DNA of 64,000 bases from Meandrina meandrites (taxonomy: Eukaryota; Cnidaria; Anthozoa; Scleractinia; Meandrinidae), in NCBI GenBank assembly GCA_963693305.1, contig OY855908.1, forward strand, positions 32,879,805-32,943,804, read 5' to 3'. Positions 28,701-40,700 of this stretch are shown here, in pieces (positions within the stretch are counted from its first letter, which is position 1; each line of letters opens with the position of its first letter). The notes below the pieces were generated by a model, which saw nothing but the letters and a program-made list of their open reading frames with translations, searched no databases and was not told the origin of the DNA. The translations under genes were made by a program, and so were the position numbers.

Positions 28701-31700
28701 TTGGTGTGAAATACATACATGAATGATCCACCCAACCAACATCCAACATCCACCCACTTAATAGCCAAATACGTCTTCACGCCGACTAAGAGTTATTTTT
28801 TTGAAAAAAATAACTCAAAAAGGTGTTGTCTGGTCATCTTGGACAAGTAGATTTTCCTTGTGTGCAAGTGAAAAAAAAAAAAGGATTGGCAAGGGCCACT
28901 TGAGTTGTCTGCCCACTACACCATAAAAAAGCAAACTACATGTACATGTAATTAGAAGCATCTACTGCCTAATGGGCGAGAGCAAAATTTAGGAGCTTCT
29001 TGTAGGAAGGAAGGGCAAGCAAGTTTTTTTGTTGAGCCCTGGGACTTATACCTTACATTTCCTCAACATTAAATTTTTTTGTACAGTCTCAAGGTACAGA
29101 AGAACCAGACAACTGTCTGAGCTCCAGTACAGGCACGCGGACAGATGAAAAAATTAACGAAGACTTGGTTGGTTTGAATTCTGAACTAGCGAGTGCAAGA
29201 GACATGACGAGACAGGCTACTCTGGAGTTGTGTTTTCGTCAAGAGCGTGATGGGGGCTTAATGGTGGAAGGACAACGTTTCCAGGATTATGCAGTTGACA
29301 GGAGTCCCCTGACCAAGGAGAAGCTGATGAAGATGATGCACAAGAAGTAAGTTCAGTCTGTTAATTTCATTTAAGGTCATTCTCCTGAAAAAAGGCTGTA
29401 GAACTCTATAGATTCACATCATAAGTCAGTTAATAGAATGCCAAAGACATAAAGATCTCAATTATGTGTAGTGTTGTGAGCCACTTTAAATGAAAGTTCT
29501 GGTATTTCTTACAGTAAGCTGATAAGGGGAGCTATCAAGCAACAGGAAGATCTGCTTGCAGAAGCAACTAAAGAAGTTGAACAGTTCTGTGAAGACCACA
29601 GCTGGGTGGCTAAAATCCATGCATTTGTCTCCTCATGGGGCAGTGGCCAAATGATGCAAGCCTGGAGAGGTCAACCAGCCCACAAAATTGAGGTAAAAAA
29701 ATGAGAAGAGAAATTTTAAAAAACCTTGCAACATTTCATAATATTTCCAATGGAAATGAGACAAAGAGGTGGGAATCACTACAGGAAATGTGGGTTACTA
29801 TCCACCCAATTAAAACTGAGGCAATGATAATACGAAAAACCTCTTTTGTTGGGCCTATACCTCCCCTCTACTTCAACACTGGCCATATTGACCTGGTTAA
29901 CTATACCACTTGCCTTGGAGTTAAAATCGACAATAAGCTGACATGGACTGTGCACATTGACTCAATAAAGAAACACTTCACGCAGAAGGTTGGAGCGTTG
30001 AAGAGAATGAGAATCCTCCCCAAGAAGGTTCTCGAGGAAATATACTTTAAAAGTCATTCCCAGTGTAACGTATGGAATCTCGGTATGGGGAAATTGTTCT
30101 CCTTCTGCACTGAACTCTCTACAACATATTCATGCAAGAGCAGCTCGTATTGTGAATAACCTTAATTCAACGATGGCAGATGACACATGTCTCATGAAAT
30201 CCGATTGGCTTCCCATCTCCTACTTCTATAAAAAATCCGTACTGTTACTTATGCACAAAGTATATTATGAAACAACGACCCAATCAATATGTGAACTGTT
30301 TTCTAAACGAGTAACTTCTAGATCTTCTCGTGCTCCTAACCAATTTAACATCATTAGATTTAAATCAGAGACTGGCAGAAACACCCTACAATACAGAGGT
30401 CCTGTAATCTGGAATTTTGTAAATAGATTAGTTAAAGTACCAGATAATTCTTATTCTTTTAAACAAATTTTACGTAAACATGTTAAAATTATAGACAATT
30501 TCTCATTTGGCAAGGGGGCAACAGTAGTCGCTAACAAAAAGGATGATTTTATATATTTTTAAATTTTAAATTTATTATTTGATGATGTATGTAAATTTCT
30601 TTTCTTAGTTAGTATTAGTTAATTCTGACTTATTTGTATATATACTAGTTCGAAATTTAAAATGTAACTTTTATAAATGTAATTCTTAATTTTTAGGATA
30701 GTAGGTCCACATCAGCCCTTTGGCTGCCTTTTACTCAACCTACTTATCAAATAAAGTATGTATGTATGTATGTATAAAGGTAATTGGGAAGGGGGGAGGT
30801 TAATGTATGAGAAATGGGGGTTAAAGGTACGGAAAGTGGGGGTTAAAGCGTAAAGGTGCAGGAAGTGGGGGTTAAAGGTATGGGATGTGGGGGCTAAAGC
30901 GTAAAGGTACAGGAAGTAGGGGTTACAGCGTAAAGGTGTGGGAAGTGGGGGTTAAAGGTACAGGAAGTGGGGGTTGAAGGTACAGGAGGTACATGTAAAG
31001 GTACGTTGTATGGGAAGCGGGAGGTTTAGATCCCCCCTAGCCTGTCTCCTCTTAAGTTGCAGTGTTGTTTTTGCACTTCCTACATTGTAGATGACTTTGT
31101 ACAGTTCACATGTTGCTGTTGTTCTTACAAGCTTGCTAGGCTATGCTTGTTCCTACATCGTACATGTACATTGTACATGTCAGTCTGTAGTGAAAAACAT
31201 CTCTAACGAAGTTATTGTTTTTCCATCACAGCAACAACTGAATCAGATCAAGGCTTGGAGAGAGCAAGTGTCCAGCATGACAAAGAGCTTCTGCACAGAG
31301 AATGGAATATTCTATGTGGATTGTCGTGATCTGCAAGTTTTGATTCTTCCGCTGTTGAACAACAACTTCAGGCAGCTGGTGCAAATGGTGGTATTAGATG
31401 TCATTAGACTTTCTGATGAGGAGGTCAAGGATGTGGACAAATTATCACAGGTACACGTACATTAAATGAATGAAAAATGTGTTAGTAATGATTAACTGCT
31501 GTAACTTAAGAACAGTGAAAGTTAAGCCTGGGTCTCATATGCTGCTGAGCTACCTGCGACATACATGTAGCCACTGTTACATGCCTGGGATACTGTTCTC
31601 ATAAAATATCTTTATCTCTGACGCTCCGAAAAACCGCCTAAGTGCCTGCAAAGTTAAACTCAAGTCAACTTCGCAGGCATGCCGGCGTTAAAGAGATGCG

Positions 31701-34700
31701 ATGATCTTTGTTGCCAGCAGTGTTTGTTCAACAGCATCCCAGGCAGTACGATGGCTATGTTGCAGGAAGGTCGGTGACATACATGTACTGTATGGGAACC
31801 AGGCTTTATTAAATAGGCTGCTTTGAAAACTTCCAATTGTTTATAGGTACATGTAGGTACATGTAGGTACCGTTAGTAATAGGGACAGAGAGATCTCCAT
31901 ATGCAACAACTTTATGCAAGGACTGATTGACTGTTGCTTAACTCTAGTTTTCTTGGCATCAAGCAACTACATGTACAATGTACCTCTAGGAGTATGGCTA
32001 AGGTGATTACTTGTAGTTTACAATGTAGAGACATCGTCACTCAGTGATTGTTTACCTTGTTGCCCTTCAGCTTTTGAAAGACCAGAAGACGGACATCAAG
32101 GGCTTTGCTGATTCCATGCAAAGGCTGGCCACTGTCAAGGAGCATGTGCCAAGTTTAAAGGAGAAAGTGGAGTACATAAAGAACCTTTATGAGGTGAGAG
32201 AAGTTGTGGCTCAACTTTATCTTTGGTTCAAATTTAATTTTCCTTTGTTTTTGGGTATGGTAGGTACTAAAGGTAAAGTTTGCATACGAGTCTAGTGGCC
32301 CATCAGGCTGGAGCTTGTGATCCCAGTTTCCATAGCATGAGGGGACTAGGAGTATTTCTACTCCCCCCCCTGGATGGGATGCCAGTCTATCGCAGGGCTA
32401 CCCCCAGCAGTAAATTTGCCGGTACCCTTTTATACATTTGGGTGGAGAGAGGCACTATAAGAGTGAAATGTGGGGTGGGTGCTCACCCCTTGCACCCTAC
32501 TGAGAAAAAAGGGCTGTTACATGAGTTGTTGGCTTGACTATGTTCTATCAATTTTATTTCTTCAGGTGATTCGAAGTTGCTATAGACAGCTCACTCCAGA
32601 AGAAGAAATGAAAGAGGAAAAGGTATTTTTCTAGTCAGATAATTCCAAGTCTTAGGATATTGCACCATGTTTGCAATCCATCTTTTGGTTGTGGGAAGCC
32701 CTTTGCCCTCATATTCAGCTGTTTCCGTTACCTTGGATTGTGTGGTTTGGACAATGATTGAAAATGTACCAGTGGGCACATCACGGCAAAATTGCTGATG
32801 AAGTTGGTGCATAATTTATATGTATATTGTACATTGTATGTTGATTGATTATTTATAATGCATTTTTTCAGGTGTGGGCAACTTGGGAAGGTTTCTTGTT
32901 TGGTCTTCAGGAAGCATCAGACTTTGTGGAAGTACACAAACCACAAGTCTCTGAGAAGCTGCTAGAGACAATCAGTGTAAGAATTTGTTTAATTGCAGTT
33001 TAAGGGCACTGTAGCGAAGCACTGTGTATATGATTTTTCGTTATATACTGTACATGTACATGTATGTATGCAATTAAATATTTTGTTTGAGTCAGTCAGT
33101 CAAAATAGATTTCAAATATGAAAATGAAACTTTAAAAATTGTTGACAAACAAACATATCTAGGGATAGAAATGACATCATCTGGACGTTACACAGATGCA
33201 AGAGAAATTCTCAGTAAAAAGACCACTAAAGTTATCTCGATAATTAAAAGTTTGCTTTCCAACAGTCAGTCAGTCAGTCAGTCAGTCTGTTTTTTTTTTG
33301 GTCTGTCTGTCCATCCATCTGTCCATCCTCTTGGTTCCCTGTGGCATAAAGGAAGTAGTTCGTGTCTAAAAATATTTTTTTTGTCACCAGACTCTGGAGC
33401 AAACTGCAGAAGAGATTGGCAGGACAGCTACAACAGGGGAATTTCTTGATCCAAACGAGAATCCATCATCCATTCTTCATGCCATGAGAGAGGTGAGACC
33501 ATGTACATGTAATACCAACAGCAACGACTGCTGCCTGGATACTTGTTATTGAAGTCCAAGCATTTTTGCATTTGGTTGTTACTTACAGTGGAAGGAGAAA
33601 TGTTTTAATGAAGTCATGCTATTGCTCATAATCATTACATTGCATTTTGTCCTGCCCGTGTCCTAACACTTCTCTCAGTGAAAACAATCCCCCAAAAAGC
33701 AAACAAATACACTGTACTTACATTTATTTAGTGGAAAGAAAGATATTTTAATGAGGTCATGCCAGTGCTACTTGCAATGCACTCCACATTACCCTCGGAG
33801 ATTGTTCTGCACTCATAGATTACATACATGTAAGTTTAACATGCACCATGCAGCTGCTGGCAAACTATAACAAGCTAGAGAACTTACAAGTAACAGTGTT
33901 TGCAAGCTTGGAGCCAATCTCTAGGGTACAATATGGGCATTAAGCTTTTGATGAGCTGGCTACACAACAAACTAGGGTGCTACAGGTGCATACAGTACAT
34001 GTAGTATCAAGATGGCCTTCCCTGGATGCTGTATTCTGATCTCTTTCAAACTCTAAGTTTCTGGTCACTTTTGCTGCTAGTCAAACATGTACATACAGCT
34101 GTACTGTGTACATGTTGCTACAAAATAATGTAGTAGCTGGCTACATAAATTCTACAGTATGATACCCTGCAAGTTAGTTTTATTTTATTTCAGTCTTGAT
34201 CTATATACATGTAGCAAGATGTTTCATATCAGTTTGGCTCATTGTATGGTACACCGTATGTTACCTCAAACAATGTTTTGTGCAACTTCTCTCACAATAT
34301 ATCAGCACGGGCGAGGGCTGTCATAACTGCAGCCAAAATGACTGGCAACTCAGCTCTAGACAACACATCTTCAATGAGAGCTCTAAACATCTGGAGACTG
34401 TTTACATCTGGATAGCCAGCTCCTTCAAAACTTAATGACCAATTGCACCCTGATAGCCAGGGTGTCACGCTGTTCTGGTCGCTTTGCACAATAGCAAAGC
34501 CGTTTCCTTCAGAGTATAATTCAGTGTTATAACAACTCTGCTGTTTGTTCTTATTTGTTCACAGCTTAGAGAGAAGTTTGTCAGCATTCGCACCAAGCTG
34601 TCAGAGCTTGGAAAGTGCCAGGCAATCATACTGGGGAACGAGTATGACTTGCAACACGTCACTGAAATCCTTCATGCTATTGAAAAGAGACAAGAGTTGT

Positions 34701-37700
34701 GGAGGTATTGTGATGTGTCGTCACATACCATTCGGGAGTGGCTGCAGACAGTCTTTAAAAAGGTCAGTGCATGTAATTTTTGAGCACAATAACTAATTAA
34801 AATGTTTTGTCACTGAAATGACACTAATGCACCAGTCAAAGTAAACCCCGACCCCCCGCCCCCCCCCACCCCACCCCGGGATATGTGGGGCTTTGGTGGG
34901 GATTTATTACCTTATCGGCAGCACTTTGAGTCCCAAGTAGGTGGGGGATTAGCGCGTTTTGTGGTTCCCGTCCGCAGCAATGTGGGGCATTGGTAGGGGA
35001 TTCATTTGAATCGTGCACACGTAGATCCAAGATGGCGGCCATTCTTCCTGCAAAGATCTCTGGGCAATCCAAGATGGCGGCCATTGTTCTTGCGAAGATC
35101 TCTGGGTATATTACTGCACATGCAGTCCAAGATGTCAGCGGTCCAAGTGGATGCCTATATTGCCTCTGTGGCGAAGGTGAACATGGGTTGATGATATCCT
35201 GTGATGGAGAAAATTGTCCAATTTTTTGGTTCCATGCCAAAATTTTGTGTTGGTCTATCTGAAGAAAGTATTCCCGATGGTTCTTGGTACTGCCAACTAT
35301 GCAAACATTAGGTATTGTTATAGCAGAAGAAAGCAGTTTTATACATTATATGTGAAATCAACTGTGCCTGCCCTAGGCTATCATAACTGTAACAATATTA
35401 TTGTGAATAGTGCCCTCAAGCTCACAGCAAACTGGCATTTAAACTCATCAACAATAGATGAGCTTGGGGAATGGTGCCAACAAGGAGGGTGGAGCCACGA
35501 GTGCAGCTGAGCCGAAAGCGTAGGGTATCCATGACAACCCTGTGAGCGGCAACCACCCACCCCGCACCGTCACACTAAAAAACAGTGGAAACACAGATAC
35601 TTACCACATACTTACCATGACAAAAGGGGAAGGGAGGGCCGGGAATAAAGCACTGAGCGAGAAAACTATCGAAAGCGATAACAAACGCGGAATGACTTGA
35701 CATCCGAAGCTACACTGTAAGCCATGTGCGGGCCCCTGCACAAAACCCCCGGCCACCCCGCACCAAAACCCTGAGAGATGCTGCTGGCCAGCATTGTTTC
35801 GTGTTTAACCTAGCCTAAATTACATTTAGCCACATTTAAACTCATCAACAATAGATGAGCTTGGGGAATGGTGCCAACAAGGAGGGTGGAGCCACGAGTG
35901 CAGCTGAGCCGAAAGCGTAGGGTATCCATGACAACCCTGTGAGCGGCAACCACCACACCCTTCCCTCCAAAGTGCTTGGAGAATGAAGGGCCCGCACACA
36001 GGGTGGGAAGGGACTGAAAAACCCCCCTGCCTTCCAAGCACCAATTCCCAAGCCCGCAACCAACTCAAAAGGACAAAAAAAGGAGATACATACCATGCCA
36101 AGGTCCTAACTGACTCTGCACCAGTTAGAAGCTAGCTAAACAGCCATACTGTCTGACCAAACAGCGCAGCATACAAACCCAAAAGGCCACGAACACAAGG
36201 AACTGCCACCAGCCATCCTGAGACAAACCAGGCGGACAGGAGCGTTAAGATACACAGCATCGACCGGCATTACTCCTCAGATGTCCACTATGCAAAGGTG
36301 CCCAGCCAACAGATTTGATCCCGAAGGATCCGGCACACGCCATCATCTAGCAGCTGACCGCGAAAGCTGCTTAGACAATTGGGATAAAGACTCCGCAGGA
36401 GTCCGAATGTACAATAAGCAAGCCGAGCTTGTCCACCGTCCCAAGGCCTGAATTTGATGGTCTGGGATCCCGTTCCTGGCGGCAACTGTTGCTGCTCCAA
36501 TGCGGAAGCTGTGGCTGGAAAAATTGCCTTGAATGCCCGCGGATGACAAAATGTCACGCAGCCACGACGTTAATAAAGTACGTGTTAATGGCCGTCCATC
36601 TCGAAAAAGAAATAATGGGCCTGGGGCATCTCCCCTCTGAATCAGATATGCCAGCAGAGACTGAATTGCACAAAGTGGGTAATCGCCCCGACCAATATGC
36701 AGAAAACAGCCCTTATGAAATGGATCTGTCTTCGAAGCCTTAATCCGAAGTCGTAAGCATGACGGCGACGAACTGGAGTCAAAAGCCACATCTGCGACCC
36801 CCAGATGGATGGAGGGCGAAAAGCTGGCGAGACTGGGGACTGTAAACTCCGCTGAGCGCAAGAAACCAAAATAAGCCAGGTTGCAAGCGGCCCAGAACAT
36901 ACCATGGTCAGGGAGGCTTAGATCCAAGGCATGAAAGATCACCATCAAAATGTCATTGGTAATGGGAAGGCGTAATGAGGACGTATCACCTTGTGTTCTC
37001 TTAATTCCCCGCAGAACTCGTTGTAACCGTAGACACTCTACCAGAGGATCAGCAAAGCCTTGCTCAATATGCAGCGAGCGAACTGCCGAGAGATAAACCT
37101 TGATTGTTGAATGTTGAACCGTGTTAGCCAGGAATGTCGCAAAAAGACACAGTGTCCACTCGTCTGTAGGGCATGGGGAGCCGGACGGGTGAACTTTCCC
37201 AAGTTGAGCGCAGAAATCGTAAAACTTCTTCTGGCCGGACAAATAAGAGCTGCGAGTAGACGAAGCCAAGCCTTGCACCAAAAAGTTTTGACACTGCAAC
37301 TCTAAGGAGGAGGGATCAAGAGCTCCCAAAGCTGATGGGCGATTGGAACTGGATGGGGCTGTGCCTGAGGAGCCAAACGCCTGAATTCCTGCCAACGAAA
37401 GCGGGAGAGAGCATCAGCAATATTGTTATGAACACCCGGAATATGCTGTGAAGTGAAAGTAAAATTAAAACGGGCAGCTGCAGACAGTAAATGACGGAGA
37501 AGACCCATGATGCATGGGACCCTTGACGACCTGGCGAGCAGGATGTGGACAACAGCCTCATTATCACACCAAAACAGAACATGTTGCCGATACCACTGAG
37601 AACCCCACACATGGCAAGCCACCACCACAGGAAACAATTCCTTGTACGCAATGGATTGGTCTGCCTGTGAAGGAACCCAAGCACCACTAAACCATTCAGT

Positions 37701-40700
37701 GTGGAAATAAGCCCCAAAGCCTAAGGCCCCAGCTGCGTCGGACGTCACCACAATGTCAGCAGGGGCCGCATCCCTGGAAACAGCCAAAAGCTCACTCCAT
37801 GCCATGATGTCAAAAAATCGTGCCACCATTGCACATCCAGGTGAATAGGGTGATCACGAGTCCGGAAGCAGCAAAGCAGATCAATCATCCGCCGCAAAAA
37901 GGTACGACCCGGCCAGACAACTTTCGCAGCATGATGGAGATGGCCGATCAGCGACTCAAGTTGGCGTCTGTTGCACCACCGTCTGTTCCGCCAAGACTGA
38001 ATCAACTCCTGTAAAGCGGCCAGCTTCTCGGTGGGGAGACGGGCTGTCTGTTCGAGAGAGTCGAGCTCAATTCCCAACACCACTAAACATGTAGACGGGC
38101 CAATGCACTTGCTGGGGTGAAGGGGAAGGCCGAGTGAGCGACAGACAGCCAGCGATGTTTGTAAGTTTTGAGAGCATTGCTGAGAATTGGCCGGACCAGC
38201 AGTGATGAAGTCATCCAGGTAGTGCATCAGATCAGGTACATCGTGCTTATTTCGAATTATCCACTCAACCAGCTCAGCCACTGAATTAAAAATGTATGGT
38301 GCTGAGCGAAGGCCAAAAGGGAGGGCCAAGTCCACAAAGAATTGGCCTCGCCACTTCATTCCCAAAAGAAAACGATCCTCCGGATGAACTGCAATATTGC
38401 GATAAGCTGCCTCAACATCAAATTTAGCCATAAGCGCCCCAGGCCCATGCTTCGCAATCATACTAATAATCTGGTCGAGCTTAATGTAATGCATGGAAAA
38501 TTCGTCAGAACTAATACCATCATTTACACTGGACCCCTGAGGGGATGACAAGTCCACGATGAGGCGCCACTTGCCAGGTTGACCCTTCTTAGGAATTACC
38601 CCAAAGCTGCTTATGTGTAGGTTTGGCAACGGAATTGACGGGAAGGGGCCTGCAACCCTGCATCGAGCCACCTCGTTAGCCAAGTAATCATCGATGACCT
38701 TAGGATTCTGAAAGGCTGACGGTTTATTTTTCTTAGCGCCCTTGAGCCTGCGAGCAGGTCGGAACCCGAGACGGAAACCATGTTGCAAGCCATCGAGAAC
38801 ATAAGCAACCGTCTGACGATCAGGGTGCCCAGCCAAATCCCGAGTAAATTGCGACACGTTCAATGGAGAAACCACTGACACTGGATGGAAGGCGAGACAC
38901 CCTAAGAGAGGCAGGATTGCAATAAAAACAAATGCTTGACAATGTACAACTACACCCAAAAATATATATCCATAGATAGAAATATCTATTCTTTAATGCG
39001 AAGAATGAAGCTTACGATTCTACAAAAAATGTGCTGCTGAGCTGTGCGTGCACATGACCGAGCGAATCAACTATCAAAAACACAATACACGTCAACGTTT
39101 AACCGGCATGACGAATCTTATCGTAAAAAGAAGAACTTAAAGGCAAACGAGTTTACATGAACCTAAACTGCAACTAACAACATAATGGTGACGGCCATTT
39201 AAGCCATCAAAGTCACCAACAACTAGAGATAGAACAAAGTCAAGATGTGACCACAACTCAGCGGCCGTGAGGCGACAAACAAGGACCAGTTCAATTACGG
39301 CGAGCCTTCGCCCGAGCGGGGGATCCCGAGGCACTTGGCGAGCGACTGCGACGTTTGGCGTCATCAGAACGTTCCTTGGCAGACTGCTTTACGCAAGAAT
39401 TCGCCCGATGCTCGCCTGAGCACACGCTGCACCGGTGAGCATAACGGCAAGATGCGAACGGCGCCGTGCAACGCCCCTTGTTCCACGATTTACAAATGAT
39501 GACCGACGAAGATGATCCTGGGGGCTCGGGAGATTCAGTCGAAGTAGATGATGGAGAACTGCGAACTGACGCCCCGGCGGCATGGAAGTTGAACAGCTGC
39601 ACATTCATGGCAGACCAATCAGTTAGCCGTGTCGCGGCGGCGTGCTCACGGAACGCTTGGTCGTAAGCCAGTCACACTCTGCCGGAAAAATGGCGGTACG
39701 TGCGAAGAATCAGCAACTTATACTGAGTCAAATCTTTCCAACGGGTCGGAAAGTAAGACACCAGAATAAGCGAAAAAATGGAGAACGCCTCCATCCACGA
39801 TGCGATGTCGTCGATGCGTCGTCGCTGTTTTTTGGGCTGAGATGTCAACACAAGGCGACCATCCAACAAGAGCTGAGGTTCCGGCTCTTTCTGCACCAGA
39901 TTAGCCGCTAGTAGATCGCTCAAATCGATGTACTTGCCAGCCACGATCTGTGCCACAAGCTTGGCTGGAACAGGCGAGAAGCCGGGACCCACAACGAACG
40001 ATTGATCCATATGTGCAGCGACGTTTGAACGATCGGCGACATCGCAAGTCGCGCCGCTCAGCAAGCTTGAAACACTTGTGCTGCAAACGGAGGACGAAAG
40101 AGCAGGCATGGCAAATGTAGATACAAACGACGGCACTACCATCGAAGCAGACAAAGGAGGCCTACCTTGTTGCGACGGTCCGGCTCCTGTAGCCAAAAAA
40201 TTGCTCGCCGAACTGTTCAACAATGTTGGAACGGACGGTGGAACGCCCCCAGAACACGAACTCGTCAACTGAGCCGCAGAAACCGATGGATTCGGGGCCT
40301 CGACCAGGGAAGAACTTGGCTGATCCGTCGTAACATGTTGTGTACGTTGGCCCACTCGTTCGGCGGCCAATGCAGCTTGCACCGTTTGGGCGATGAACGT
40401 CGCAAGAGCCGGCGAAACTCCATCAACTCCAACAGGAGGTTCAGCATGCGAAGTGGGAGGCGAACCATCGAGCGAGCCGCTATTAGGAGGCGTACCGGCA
40501 TCTGAACCGTTTTCCTCACCGTCAACTTGGAGAAGAGGAGCTGTTTGCATACTATTATTCGTACCACGCGTCCCCATAGCAAAAGATCGAGCGAATAAAC
40601 CGGAATAAGGCACTGAGCGAGCGAACTATCGAAAGCACTGAGCGAGAAAACTATCGAAAGCGATAACAAATGCGGAATGACTTGACATCCGAAGCTACAC

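Noticed and set aside
34836..35262. 134-codon minus-strand frame and plus-strand frames in the TIR element
   Set aside because: They cover the TIR C/G runs and the 41 bp tandem duplication; only the PHD remnant has recognisable content.
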